From: Parabacteroides sp. Marseille-P3160
GTDB lineage: Bacteria > Bacteroidota > Bacteroidia > Bacteroidales > Tannerellaceae
Reading direction: 5' to 3'
Assembly: GCF_900162725.1 (NCBI RefSeq)
Contig: NZ_LT799418.1
Coordinates: 1,663,836 to 1,727,835 of the forward strand
DNA: 64,000 nucleotides
The position numbers and the translations under genes are program-made. Under the pieces are notes generated by a model that did not search any database, was not told where the DNA came from, and was given only the letters and a program-made list of their open reading frames with translations. Of this stretch, positions 51,794-61,066 are shown one piece after another (positions within the stretch are counted from its first letter, which is position 1; the number at the start of each line of letters is the position of its first letter).

Positions 51794-54700
51794 TTAAAAT
51801 ACAACTTTAAGGCTACCTCCGAATGTTCGAGTCGTGGGTGCAGCTGTAAATTCTCCAACTTCAGAAAGAATATCATTGCCATAGTTGGTTGCTTCAGGAT
51901 CAACAAAATTATTAGCTTTTGGAGTCCACATTAACAAATTTCTACCTACAGCAGAAATTTCTACTTCCTTAAGGAATGTCTTAGATAAGACTGTTTTTGG
52001 AATGGAATAAGTGATAGATACTTCTCTTAATTTAAAATAGTCTTTTGGAAGGACAAAATTTTTGTATTGAGCCGTATTCGTCGAATGGTTATAATAAGAA
52101 TACTGTGCATTCCACATAATAGGAACGTCATTCTCTGTATAATTATCCCCAACTTGTTTTACTGAATTAGGAATGACAAAAGGTTGTCTTTCATTATACA
52201 TGGTCGCTGTAGCGTTGCCGTTCCATGTGAGCATTTCCGCTGTATTACTCCAGAAGTTTCCTCCTTTTCTCCAATCGAATACAACGCCAAAGGATAGGTC
52301 TTTCCATTTTAAGCGGTTTACAAATCCCATTGTGAAGTCTGGGCTAGATGTACCGACTGCTTCTTTTTCTCCAGCTATTATTAGAGGTCTTCCTGTAGAT
52401 GCATTTACTACTGTTTTCCCTTCATATGTTTGTACTTTAGGTACTTTAAAAACACCTAACTCTTCTCCAACAAGTGCGACATAATCTACTCCATAAACAG
52501 ACCTGAGTACATATTCATTGACAGGTTTTCCATCGACATCCCATAGTTTTTTTACTTTGCTTTTATTTTTTGCAAAAGTAATATCGAAATTCCATTCCCA
52601 ATCTCGAGTTCTAATAGGAACAAGATTTAATGCCATTTCAATTCCTCTATTTTGGATTTCTCCAACATTTTGAGTAAATGACGTATACCCTGTTTCATAA
52701 GGTAGTGTTGCTGCAATAATTTGATCCTTGGTACTTTTGTTATAATATGCAAAGTCGTAGTTTATTCTATTGTCAAATAGTCTAATATCAAAACCCAACT
52801 CACCCTCGGTGGTGATTTCTGGTTTTAGGTTTTGATTACCTCTTCTATTTCCAACAGTGAGTCCTGGTACTCCATTTAAAGGTAAGTTAAGGTTTCCAAA
52901 TCCTAAAAGTATCTTGGTGGGTTCATAATTGGTGTCTATTAAATACCAATTTGCATCATTTCCTGTTTTTCCATATGATGCGCGAATTTTTAAGAAACTA
53001 AGAGAATTACTTTTTAAAGAAGGGAACATATCTGTTATGATGAGGCTTGAATTAATTCCCCAGTAAAAATAGCTTCGATTATCTTTGGGTAATGTTGATG
53101 ACCAGTCATTTCGTAAGGAAAGGGTAGTAAACCAATAATTTTTGAATCCTAATTCAGCCTGTCCTAAAGCTCCAATAAGACGACGTTTATAATTCCTGGA
53201 TACAGTTACGGGTTTATCATTTCCATTTTCTAGATTATACCACTCTGGCACATTTAATCCGTAAAGATATGCATCACTTGTGTAAAGATCCCTATGGTTG
53301 TAATTTATACCAGCAAATCCACTTAAATTAAAAAGGTCGTTTAATTTATAATTTGCATCAAGTAAAGCTGTAACATCAAGCTGTCCTCGGGATTCGTTAT
53401 ACTCATCATAAGTTCCAGGTTGATCTGTTTTATTTCCATAGCTATAAGAACCTTCAGTCATGATAGCCTGAGCATTCCATGATTTTCTACGAGAATCGAC
53501 AAAATCACCACTGATACGTCCGATACCTTTTAATCCTGGAATAAATTCATAACTAAGATCAATATTCCCAAATGTATGATTGTCTACATATTTATTTCCA
53601 TTATTTTTTGCTACCCAATAAGGATTTTCTGCATACCATGTGTAGTAATTATCAATCGTATTATATGGATTAGATAAATCTTTTAAGTCTTGATAATCTA
53701 TATCGACTGGAGTTTGAATAATTTCCTGAAATAGAGCAGCTCCATCACTTCCTTGACCCGCAGAAACCGCAGTAATCTGTTTTCTTACGTAATTTACATT
53801 ATAGCTAATCGATAATTTATCGTAATTAGTATTTCCACGGAAAGAAAAGTTATTTCTTTCAAATTTATCGACATCAGAAGGTACAATTCCATCAGAAGAA
53901 AGATTTCCATAAGAGATCACTATTCCAGTATGTTCTCCACTGCTGCTATATGTTATGTTATTATTCATTTCAAGTCCAGTCTCATAGAAATTTCGGAGGT
54001 TGTCTTTAACATAAGAGAATGGTTTCTGTCTTGCTACTCCATCAATTTCTGCTCCCCACTCATGCATTCTTCCATCTAACTTGGGTCCCCACGATCCGTT
54101 CTCTGCTGCGTCCCATAGAGGCCAACCTTCTCCGAACATATTTTGAGTTTGCGGAACTCTTAAAACGTTACTTCCTGAAAAAGTTCCAGAATAGGTTATT
54201 GTTGGTTTTTGATTGGCCTTCGCCTTTTTTGTGGTAATCATGATTACACCGTTTGCTGCTCTGGAACCATATAAAGCGGTTGCGGAGGCTCCTTTCAATA
54301 CAGTAACAGATTCTACATCATCAGGATTAATGTCTCCTGCTAAATTGCCGAAGTCAACAGAATTATTCGTTACATCATTCCCTGCAAAGCTATTCTGAAT
54401 AGGACTTCCATCAATAATGAATAAGGGTTGATTACTTGTAAAAGAAGTATAGCCGCGAATAATTACTTTTTGAGATGTTCCCGTTCCACCGGCCGTTGAA
54501 ATATTTAGACCTGCAACTTTTCCAACCAATCCAGACATAAGTGATCCTGATTTGGCTGCTGTAATTTCATCGCTTTTTACGGTTGACGCAGAATAACCTA
54601 ATGTTTTCTCGGATCTACTGAGTCCCAATGCCGTTACAACAACTTCATCAAGACTTTGTACGCTAGGTTCTAGCGTTACTCGCATTATTGGTCTGATTGG

Positions 54701-54949
54701 TACCTCTGCACTTTTCATTCCCACATAGGAGATAACCAACGTTTTTTCGCTGGTCGGTACAGATAGGCTAAATTTACCATCAAAATCTGTAACGGTTCCT
54801 CTAGTCGTTCCCTTCACTACTACCGATGCTCCAATAATAGGCTCGCCATCTCCGGCGGAAGTAACAGTACCTGTTACTTGCGTTGTTTGTGCCGAGGCCA
54901 TTCCAATACCTATAAATAGGCATAATAAGAAATAAGTACATTTTTTCAT
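51794..54949 (-). CDS. SusC/RagA-family TonB-linked outer-membrane protein
   Basis: A 1051-residue TonB-dependent receptor. After the signal peptide (MKKCTYFLLCLFIGIGMASA) come a carboxypeptidase-regulatory-like domain (VTGTVTSAGDGEPIIGASVV), the TonB box (SLDEVVVTALG), the plug (VIIRGYTSFTSNQPLFIIDGS) and the beta-barrel, ending in GGSLKVVF with terminal Phe. There is no STN domain, so no anti-sigma signalling is expected. The ATG at 54949 is preferred to a GTG two codons earlier. It is the first gene of the SusC-SusD-lipoprotein operon. Confidence 0.95.
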   Translation of the reverse strand: MKKCTYFLLCLFIGIGMASAQTTQVTGTVTSAGDGEPIIGASVVVKGTTRGTVTDFDGKFSLSVPTSEKTLVISYVGMKSAEVPIRPIMRVTLEPSVQSLDEVVVTALGLSRSEKTLGYSASTVKSDEITAAKSGSLMSGLVGKVAGLNISTAGGTGTSQKVIIRGYTSFTSNQPLFIIDGSPIQNSFAGNDVTNNSVDFGNLAGDINPDDVESVTVLKGASATALYGSRAANGVIMITTKKAKANQKPTITYSGTFSGSNVLRVPQTQNMFGEGWPLWDAAENGSWGPKLDGRMHEWGAEIDGVARQKPFSYVKDNLRNFYETGLEMNNNITYSSSGEHTGIVISYGNLSSDGIVPSDVDKFERNNFSFRGNTNYDKLSISYNVNYVRKQITAVSAGQGSDGAALFQEIIQTPVDIDYQDLKDLSNPYNTIDNYYTWYAENPYWVAKNNGNKYVDNHTFGNIDLSYEFIPGLKGIGRISGDFVDSRRKSWNAQAIMTEGSYSYGNKTDQPGTYDEYNESRGQLDVTALLDANYKLNDLFNLSGFAGINYNHRDLYTSDAYLYGLNVPEWYNLENGNDKPVTVSRNYKRRLIGALGQAELGFKNYWFTTLSLRNDWSSTLPKDNRSYFYWGINSSLIITDMFPSLKSNSLSFLKIRASYGKTGNDANWYLIDTNYEPTKILLGFGNLNLPLNGVPGLTVGNRRGNQNLKPEITTEGELGFDIRLFDNRINYDFAYYNKSTKDQIIAATLPYETGYTSFTQNVGEIQNRGIEMALNLVPIRTRDWEWNFDITFAKNKSKVKKLWDVDGKPVNEYVLRSVYGVDYVALVGEELGVFKVPKVQTYEGKTVVNASTGRPLIIAGEKEAVGTSSPDFTMGFVNRLKWKDLSFGVVFDWRKGGNFWSNTAEMLTWNGNATATMYNERQPFVIPNSVKQVGDNYTENDVPIMWNAQYSYYNHSTNTAQYKNFVLPKDYFKLREVSITYSIPKTVLSKTFLKEVEISAVGRNLLMWTPKANNFVDPEATNYGNDILSEVGEFTAAPTTRTFGGSLKVVF

Positions 54950-55032
54950 AGACACACTTTTTTGTTAAACTCAAATATAATTAGCTCTTTTTTTGATATG
55001 AAAATCGAGATATGTTAACACATTGTCAACTG

Positions 55033-55062
55033 CAAAAGTATATATAAAAAATAAGGAAACAA
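55033..55062 (-). promoter_or_regulatory. Promoter of the SusCD operon
   Basis: On the minus strand: TTG at 55062-55060, 19 bp spacer, TACTTTTG at 55040-55033; leader about 75 bases. An inverted copy of the -7 box lies at 55063-55070 on the plus strand, forming the 9-bp inverted repeat CAAAAGTAT...ATACTTTTG. Confidence 0.8.
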
Positions 55063-55070
55063 TACTTTTG

Positions 55071-55450
55071 TGTAAATTATATCGATAAAAACTATCTATT
55101 TAACATGTTGAATCCTCTATAACATCTTTGTTTTTCTCTCTAGAGCTGTTTTGAGGTATTTTATTGTTAGTGTTAAAATGTAATTTTATAGTGGAAATAA
55201 AGTGAAAGAGCTTTGATTAAAATAAAATAAAGAAAGTCTCTTTTTATTGGAAATCTTCTTGCAAAAAGGAGATATGACTTTGAACTTTCCTGTAAAAAAG
55301 GTCATTTAATTGATGATTTTTGTACAAATTCTATCAATTGAAAATCTATTCTTGCTCTTTGTAAATAAAAAATCAGATTATAAAGATGATAAAAAGGATT
55401 TCCATATCATAAAAACATAAATAACCTCTTCTTCTGTAAAATAAATAATT
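55071..55450. other. AT-rich interval without genes
   Basis: I see no gene in it. An 11-codon ORF (MTLNFPVKKVI) follows AAAGGAGAT near 55265, too weak to call. Confidence 0.4.
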
Positions 55451-55719
55451 TTATAGTTCCTCATGACTACTAAGGAGCGAAGTTCTACGCCAAATCCTTT
55501 CAGATTTTCTCATATCCTGCATGCTTGTATAATGAATGCCGACCCTTTTGTCTTTTACCGCTTGTTCTGCCAATTGGCGGTATTCTTCTATGGATAAAGG
55601 ACAATTATCTTTTTGTTTTACGGCGTCAATAAAAGCCAGCACGGCCTTATACATATCTTTACTGTCTATTCGGAAAGCAGCGTTTCCTTTTCTTCTCTAT
55701 TTAATATCAAAGTATCCAT
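55451..55719 (-). pseudogene. Small frameshifted gene of unknown function
   Basis: From an ATG at 55719 the frame reads MDTLILNREEKETLLSE then TAG. One base inserted at that point gives LDSKDMYKAVLAFIDAVKQ and joins the 67-codon frame ending at 55451 (PLSIEEYRQLAEQAVKDKR, then SLLSSHEEL). The whole would be about 88 residues. The helical, charged sequence resembles small antitoxin-like proteins, but I do not recognise the family. Confidence 0.55.
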
Positions 55720-55906
55720 AATAATTATTGTTAGACAATGCTTACAAAAATATAGAATTAATCTTATTTACAATAGACATTCAGAGATTATTAAAGAAAG
55801 GCTTTTCTTCTATAGTCTAATTGAAGTTTCCTTTTCAAATTGGCCATTATAATAAGTGAATCGTGTTTATTTGCTCTTATTTTATGTTTATTTGTTTCAT
55901 TATGTA

Positions 55907-55914
55907 TATATTTG
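55907..55914 (+). promoter_or_regulatory. -7 box of the amino acid permease gene
   Basis: TATATTTG fits TAnnTTTG, 23 bp before the start at 55938. No matching -33 was found. Confidence 0.5.
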
Positions 55915-55937
55915 TGGCGAAATAAATGCGATAAGTT

Positions 55938-57458
55938 ATGTTGTTTATAAGAAAACCGATGTCTGCATTGATGAAAGATGTAGAATCCAATACGGAGTTG
56001 AAACGGTCGTTGAGTGCGGCCTCGTTGATTTGTTTAGGGGTAGGAGCGATTGTCGGAGCCGGCTTGTTTTCATTGACCGGAATTGCCGCAGCGGATAATG
56101 CGGGGCCTGCAGTGACAATTTCTTTTATTATTGCCGCCATCGGTTGTCTGTTTGCCGGACTTTGTTATTCGGAGTTTGCTTCCATGCTTCCTATTGCAGG
56201 GAGCGCATACACTTATTCCTATGCGACGATGGGAGAGTTTATCGCCTGGATAATCGGTTGGGATCTGGTGCTGGAATATGCATTGGCGGCAGCCACCGTT
56301 TCGGTCAGTTGGTCGAGATACCTGATCGAGTTCTTAATACGGCATGATTGGAATTTCATTCCTTATGAACTATTTACTTCTCCTTTTGAAACGCTGACTT
56401 TATCGAATGGTATGGTGATTGATAACGGTGTAATTAATCTTCCGGCCATCTTCATAGTCTTTGTGCTGTCCTACGTTTTGATTTTGGGGACAAAAGGATC
56501 TGCGTGGACAAATAATATTCTCGTTGTGTTGAAATTAAGCGTCGTATTCATCTTTATAATCGTGGGATGGCGTTATATGAATCCGGCGAATCACGATCCA
56601 TATATTATTGCTAATGCTGGTGAGCAAGCGATGCGCAACGGAGAAATCGGATTCTGGGATTTCTTACATAGTGATGACTTCGGCCATTATGGCTGGTCGG
56701 GGATATTACGTGGTGCGGCTGTAGTCTTTTTTGCTTTTATCGGTTTTGATGCCGTCTCTACTGCTGCACAGGAAGCGAAAAAACCGAAAATAGGAATGCC
56801 TGTCGGCATATTGGGATCCTTGATCGTATGTACCATATTATATGTATTGTTTTCACATGTGATGACCGGCTTGGCACATTATACGGAATTTATCAATGAT
56901 GCAAAGCCGGTAGCGACAGCTATAGCACATACTCCTTACAATTGGCTGCAAGATGGTATCATCTTGGCGATACTTGCCGGATATACTTCGGTTATTTTAG
57001 TGATGTTGTTGGGACAGAGCAGGGTGTTTTATTCCATGTCGCACGATGGGTTGCTACCGAAAATGTTCTCCCAGGTACATAAGAAGTATAGTACTCCCTG
57101 GAAAACGAATCTGTTTTTTATGATTTTCGTGAGTCTCTTTGCCGGATTTGTCCCTGTCTCTGATTTAGGACATATGGTTTCGATCGGGACGCTTTTTGCG
57201 TTTATCCTGGTTTGTATCGGAGTAATCATTATGCGAAAGACGATGCCGGAGGTGCCTCGCAAATTCAAAGTGCCGTTCGTACCGCTTATCCCGATCTTAG
57301 GCATTCTGGTTTGTCTGTTGATGATGTCCTCGTTGCCTAAAGAGAGTTGGGAACGGCTGATCATCTGGATGGCGATTGGTGTTTCTATTTATTTCCTTTA
57401 TAGCCGTAAACATTCGGTTGTAAGGAAATTGGAAAAACGAAAAGAGGAGAAAGAATAG
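55938..57458 (+). CDS. APC-family amino acid permease
   Basis: A 506-residue inner-membrane transporter of the amino acid-polyamine-organocation superfamily, CAT/YfnA type. The conserved first helix GVGAIVGAGLFSLTGIAA carries the unwound GxG substrate site; AFIGFDAVSTAAQEAKKPK is the other family hallmark. About twelve membrane segments are present. The substrate is probably a cationic or neutral amino acid, taken up with protons. Start choices are 55938 and 55959 (MSALMKDVES); both fit the promoter. Confidence 0.92.
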   Translation: MLFIRKPMSALMKDVESNTELKRSLSAASLICLGVGAIVGAGLFSLTGIAAADNAGPAVTISFIIAAIGCLFAGLCYSEFASMLPIAGSAYTYSYATMGEFIAWIIGWDLVLEYALAAATVSVSWSRYLIEFLIRHDWNFIPYELFTSPFETLTLSNGMVIDNGVINLPAIFIVFVLSYVLILGTKGSAWTNNILVVLKLSVVFIFIIVGWRYMNPANHDPYIIANAGEQAMRNGEIGFWDFLHSDDFGHYGWSGILRGAAVVFFAFIGFDAVSTAAQEAKKPKIGMPVGILGSLIVCTILYVLFSHVMTGLAHYTEFINDAKPVATAIAHTPYNWLQDGIILAILAGYTSVILVMLLGQSRVFYSMSHDGLLPKMFSQVHKKYSTPWKTNLFFMIFVSLFAGFVPVSDLGHMVSIGTLFAFILVCIGVIIMRKTMPEVPRKFKVPFVPLIPILGILVCLLMMSSLPKESWERLIIWMAIGVSIYFLYSRKHSVVRKLEKRKEEKE

Positions 57459-57502
57459 TCCGGGTATTGTAAATTGTAAGAAGGTGGTAAAATTTTTGTA
57501 GA

Positions 57503-57521
57503 GGGCGAATTGCATTCGCCC
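57503..57521. repeat. Short palindromic repeat GGGCGAATTGCATTCGCCC
   Basis: A 7-bp stem with a 5-base loop just after the permease gene. This word is familiar to me from dispersed palindromes in many genomes; it may also help termination. Confidence 0.6.
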
Positions 57522-57579
57522 GCATGTATCCGTTGGTCTTTATTCTATTTTTTATTTTCGTTGTCATCGTTTATTTTAG

Positions 57580-57587
57580 TATCTTTG
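57580..57587 (+). promoter_or_regulatory. -7 box of the antitoxin-like gene
   Basis: TATCTTTG fits TAnnTTTG, 39 bp before the ATG at 57627. Confidence 0.5.
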
Positions 57588-57626
57588 TTAGTAGATTTCA
57601 TGTGAAACTTTATAATATTGACACCT

Positions 57627-57905
57627 ATGGAACGTATCGTATTGGAAGTAGACAGCGAAACTGCCCGGAAATGGAGAACAAGCTTCTATAGGTTTCGTTC
57701 CCACCTGAACCGGTTATTCAGTAAACAAATTAACGAGTTGTCGGAAACCGGCCTGCCTGATGAGGCCGAAATAGAACAGCATTACGACCGCGTACAAGAA
57801 AGCCTGCCGGAATACCGGAAGCTGTTGGACAAAGCCGGAAAAGAGGCTTCGGACAACGGACTGACGCCTGAAAAGCTGGATGAAATGCTTTCCGAAGAGG
57901 AATAA
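57627..57905 (+). CDS. Antitoxin-like small protein upstream of a PIN toxin remnant
   Basis: A 92-residue charged, helical protein (MERIVLEVDSETARKWRTS at the start, LTPEKLDEMLSEEE at the end). The N-terminal beta strand followed by helices resembles ribbon-helix-helix antitoxins. It overlaps the frame of a broken PIN-domain gene by 26 bp, the usual order and coupling in VapBC-like systems. The name VapB is not claimed, since the sequence is not specific enough. Confidence 0.75.
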   Translation: MERIVLEVDSETARKWRTSFYRFRSHLNRLFSKQINELSETGLPDEAEIEQHYDRVQESLPEYRKLLDKAGKEASDNGLTPEKLDEMLSEEE

Positions 57906-58136
57906 GCCCATCTTCGTTTTTGATTGTAACGCCGTTATCAGCGCCCATTTACTGCCGCAGTCCCCGTCAGTCGGATCGCATACGAAAAAGCCTTGGAGAA
58001 GGGTATTCTTATTCGTTCGCCAGATACATACGCCGAGTTTTCTTCCCGTTTCCTTCGTCGTTGTGAATACGTGTCAAAAGGGGCATATAAGGAAATTCGT
58101 CCCTACGGAATACCCTACAAGGACCTCATTTATTGA
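57880..58136 (+). pseudogene. PIN-domain toxin, frameshifted and shortened
   Basis: The frame starts MKCFPKRNKPIFVFDCNAVI, with the first PIN Asp in FVFDCNAVISAHLLPQSPS. Near 57965 the sense continues in another frame as SRIAYEKALEKGILIRSPDT and YAEFSSRFLRR, typical of PIN toxins of PhoH/VapC type. After that only 24 codons remain (ending PYGIPYKDLIY, stop 58134-58136), so the middle of the nuclease with later acidic residues is also lost. The toxin is inactive while its partner gene survives. Confidence 0.75.
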
Positions 58137-58174
58137 TTCATTTCATATTTATTGATGTATTTTCTTCCTTTTTT

Positions 58175-60427
58175 TTATTTCGGACTGACGCCCCATTCCT
58201 GTGACGGTGCAGGGCCCATTTCCAATTCCAGTGCGCCTCCGGCGGTAATGTCTTTGAAATCGATTGATACTGAGTTGTGGGCAACTCCGTTCAGTTTGGC
58301 GGATTGAACGTAGAGATTGGCCGCACTGTTATTATGGGCAACCACCCGGAACGTCTTGCCGTTTCCGACCTGAATCGTCGCTTCGTCGATGACCGGGCTG
58401 CCGATGATGTATTTGCCTCCGGCCGGCTCTACCTGATAAAGGCCTAATGCTGAAAGTACATACCAGGCTGACATCTGGCCTACGTCTTCATTACCGCACA
58501 GGCCGGCCGGCTGGTCGGTGTATAATTCACGTAGGATCTGACGTACTTTTTCCGCTGTTTTCCACGGCTGGCCGACATAAGAGTAAAGATAGACGATATG
58601 GTGGCTCGGTTCGTTGCCGTGCGCATATTGTCCGATCAGTCCGCTGATGTCGGGAGAGGCGTCTTTACCTAAATCACCCTCTGCGATAAAGAGTGAATCT
58701 AACTTTTGGATGAAGGCTTCTTTACTGCCGAACAGTCCAACCAGGCCGTCCACATCATGAGGAACCAACCAGGTGTATTGCCAGGCATTGCCTTCTGTAT
58801 AGTCATTCTCCCGGTGAATGGATTGGAACGGATTGAAAGGCGTCCTGAACTTTCCGTCGGAAGAACGTCCCCGCATAAATCCGACCGATGGATCGAAAAA
58901 GTGCGTATAAGCTTTACTCCTTTTCAGGAAATAGTCCGCATCTTCGGTTTTACCCATTTTTTTGGCTACTTGGGCGACGCTCCAGTCGGCCAATGCATAT
59001 TCCATCGTCTTGGCGACCGATTCATTCTCTTTGTCATAAGGGATATAACCGTATTCTTTCAGGTACTTCAATCCGCGTTCGTCCAGCATGGCCGAAGTTT
59101 TCATTGCTTCGAAAGCCAGTTCCTTGTCGAATCCGGTGAAGCCCTTCAACAGTGCGTCCGCTACTACCGGAATGCCCGGATTGCCGACCATACAGTCCGT
59201 TTCATTTCCCATGAGGTGCCATACCGGCAATTTACCCTGTTCCTTGTAGATGGTCAGCATCGTCTGGATGAGATCCGGTATTTTTTCGGGATGAATCAAC
59301 GTAATCAGCGGATGGGCGGCGCGATATGTATCCCAAAGGGAGAACGTGGTGTAGTTGGTGAAGGACGCATTGGCGTGAGGTTGAAGATCCGCTCCGAAAT
59401 AATCCTTGTTGACGTCGCAAAATTCGGAAGGTGCGATCATCGTGTGGTAAAGCGCCGTATAGAAAATACGTTTGATTTTGTTGTCTGCGCTTTGTATGTC
59501 GACTTTATTCAGTTCCTCGTTCCAGGCCCGGTCGGCTTTGGCGATGGTTCCTTCGAAATCCCAGCCGGGCAGCTCGGTTTGCATATTCAGCTTGGCGTTT
59601 TCGATACTGACGGGGGAGAGGGCGACTTTCACTAAAACCGTTTCCTTATCCGACGTCCGGAATGACGCTTCGCCATAGGCCTCTTTTGTTACCTCTTTGT
59701 TGTCGATTTTGCGGGTAACATTGCGGGTGGCAAATGATTGGATCGGCTTGGAGAAAATGGCCGTAAAATAAACCCGTTGGTCTTTTGCCCAACCGTTGGA
59801 AAAGCGGTAGCCGGAGACAACGCTGTCGTTTTCCTGTATAATCTTGCCTTCTGCCAGTTGATCCCAGCCGATGCCATGCTCCAGGTCGATAATTACCTTG
59901 GCGCTGTCCGATTGGGGGAACGTATATTTATGGAAGCCGACTCGTTTTGTGGCAGTCAGTTCTACATCGATATGAAAGCGATCCAGATGGACGGAATAAT
60001 AGCCGGGTTTTACTTTTTCCTTTTCGTGGGAGAATAAGGAATAGATTCCGGAAGCGGGATCTTTCAGGTCGCCTCTTGTGAGCGCTACCTGTCCGGTTGC
60101 CGGCATAAATGAAATATCGCCCAGGTCACCGATGCCGGTGCCGCTTAGGTGGGTATGTCCGAATCCGATGATCGTGGAGTCGGAATAGTGATAACCGGAG
60201 CACCAATCCCAGCCCTGGCTATAGTTCGTCGGGCCGAGTTGTACCAGTCCGAACGGCACATTGGCTCCTACAAACACATGGCCGTGATCACCGGTACCGA
60301 TGTAAGGGTCAACATATTGGGTCAAATTGTTCAACTGGCTTGCCGTTTCCTGTTTGGTTCCCTGGCAGGAAAGCAACGCCAATGAAAGAGGGAGATACAC
60401 GCAGACTTGCGTACAAAATGTTCTCAT
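58175..60427 (-). CDS. GH92 family alpha-mannosidase, lipoprotein
   Basis: A 750-residue GH92 enzyme, a calcium-dependent exo-alpha-mannosidase family expanded in gut Bacteroidetes for host and yeast N-glycans. The lipobox is LALLSCQGT. Family signatures: QYVDPYIGTGDHGHVFVGAN, PFGLVQLGPTN, TIIGFGHTHLSGTGIGDLGD, and in the catalytic domain MGNETDCMVGNPGIP, GNAWQYTWLVPHDVDGL and NEPSHHIVYLYSYVGQPWKT. Linkage (alpha-1,2, -1,3 and so on) cannot be assigned by eye. It is a single gene, without a SusCD pair next to it. Confidence 0.95.
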   Translation of the reverse strand: MRTFCTQVCVYLPLSLALLSCQGTKQETASQLNNLTQYVDPYIGTGDHGHVFVGANVPFGLVQLGPTNYSQGWDWCSGYHYSDSTIIGFGHTHLSGTGIGDLGDISFMPATGQVALTRGDLKDPASGIYSLFSHEKEKVKPGYYSVHLDRFHIDVELTATKRVGFHKYTFPQSDSAKVIIDLEHGIGWDQLAEGKIIQENDSVVSGYRFSNGWAKDQRVYFTAIFSKPIQSFATRNVTRKIDNKEVTKEAYGEASFRTSDKETVLVKVALSPVSIENAKLNMQTELPGWDFEGTIAKADRAWNEELNKVDIQSADNKIKRIFYTALYHTMIAPSEFCDVNKDYFGADLQPHANASFTNYTTFSLWDTYRAAHPLITLIHPEKIPDLIQTMLTIYKEQGKLPVWHLMGNETDCMVGNPGIPVVADALLKGFTGFDKELAFEAMKTSAMLDERGLKYLKEYGYIPYDKENESVAKTMEYALADWSVAQVAKKMGKTEDADYFLKRSKAYTHFFDPSVGFMRGRSSDGKFRTPFNPFQSIHRENDYTEGNAWQYTWLVPHDVDGLVGLFGSKEAFIQKLDSLFIAEGDLGKDASPDISGLIGQYAHGNEPSHHIVYLYSYVGQPWKTAEKVRQILRELYTDQPAGLCGNEDVGQMSAWYVLSALGLYQVEPAGGKYIIGSPVIDEATIQVGNGKTFRVVAHNNSAANLYVQSAKLNGVAHNSVSIDFKDITAGGALELEMGPAPSQEWGVSPK

Positions 60428-60467
60428 GAGTTTATTATATTGGGGTTGTAAAAATTCTTCTCAGATG

Positions 60468-60497
60468 CGAAGGTAGTAAATCCTCCTGGCAAAACAA
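60468..60497 (-). promoter_or_regulatory. Promoter of the GH92 gene
   Basis: On the minus strand: TTG at 60497-60495, 19 bp spacer, TACCTTCG at 60475-60468, a one-base variant of TAnnTTTG. The leader is about 35 bases. Confidence 0.65.
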
Positions 60498-60516
60498 GTT
60501 AAGATACTTTTAAAAT

Positions 60517-60595
60517 CGAGTATACTGGATGGACATTTTCAGTATACTCAATTCACCATTCCAGTATACTCGATAAATGCATTCAGTATACTCGT
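60517..60595. repeat. Tandem array of 22-bp units, core AGTATACT
   Basis: The 8-bp palindrome AGTATACT occurs at 60519, 60541, 60563 and 60585, exactly 22 bp apart, with variable 12-14 bp between. The first unit reads CGAGTATACTG and the last its reverse complement CAGTATACTCG; A and T runs flank them, so the array has inverted ends. A decayed unit may start at 60497. The array fills the space between the GH92 and rplU promoters. Confidence 0.93.
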
Positions 60596-60611
60596 TTTTT
60601 TGTAATTATTC

Positions 60612-60642
60612 TTGCATAATACATGAAGAATGAATACTTTTG
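60612..60642 (+). promoter_or_regulatory. Promoter of rplU-rpmA
   Basis: TTG at 60612-60614, 20 bp spacer, TACTTTTG at 60635-60642, a full Bacteroidetes-type promoter. Confidence 0.85.
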
Positions 60643-60649
60643 CGGTCTG

Positions 60650-60727
60650 AATTCTGCAGAGGGTAGACAAGCGGAGCCGAAGAAGGCGCCCACCCCCGGG
60701 AGGTAACCTGTTATAGAAGAAGAACAG
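60650..60727 (+). other. GC-rich 5' leader of rplU
   Basis: About 80 transcribed bases with GC-rich blocks (GGCGCCCACCCCCGGGAGG, 60684-60702) that can fold. Ribosomal protein leaders often bind their product; no known L21 leader was identified by eye. Confidence 0.35.
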
Positions 60728-61045
60728 ATGTACGTAATCGTAGAAATTAACGGTCAGCAGTTTAAGGCTGAACAAGGGAAGAAGTTATTCGTTCACCACA
60801 TTCAGCATGCTGAAAGCGGCGCTGTAGTGGAATTTGACAAAGTGCTGTTGGTGGACAAAGACGGGAGTGTAGAAGTAGGCGCTCCTACAGTAGAAGGAGC
60901 GAAGGTGGTATGTGAAGTACTTTCTCCGCTGGTAAAAGGTGATAGAGTCTTGATTTTCCACAAAAAAAGGAGAAAAGGACATCGCAAGTTGAACGGTCAC
61001 CGTCAACAATTCACCGAAGTGAGTATTAAAGAGATTGTAGCTTAA
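60728..61045 (+). CDS. rplU: 50S ribosomal protein L21
   Basis: A 105-residue L21 that binds 23S rRNA in the large subunit. It starts [20 protein letters not shown] and ends with the RNA-binding part [20 protein letters not shown] followed by [10 protein letters not shown]. Length is normal. rpmA follows by 21 bp, the standard rplU-rpmA unit. Confidence 0.98.
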   Translation: MYVIVEINGQQFKAEQGKKLFVHHIQHAESGAVVEFDKVLLVDKDGSVEVGAPTVEGAKVVCEVLSPLVKGDRVLIFHKKRRKGHRKLNGHRQQFTEVSIKEIVA

Positions 61046-61066
61046 CATTAAAAAAGGTAAAAGGAA

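Noticed and set aside
42360-58140. Frameshifts as pure sequencing error
   Set aside because: The breaks cluster in accessory genes while long core genes such as pheT, dnaX, kup and susC are unbroken, and several genes also lack whole ends. Single-base cases still need read-level checks.
58706-59635. 309-codon plus-strand ORF
   Set aside because: It is antisense to the GH92 catalytic domain, whose motifs are clear.
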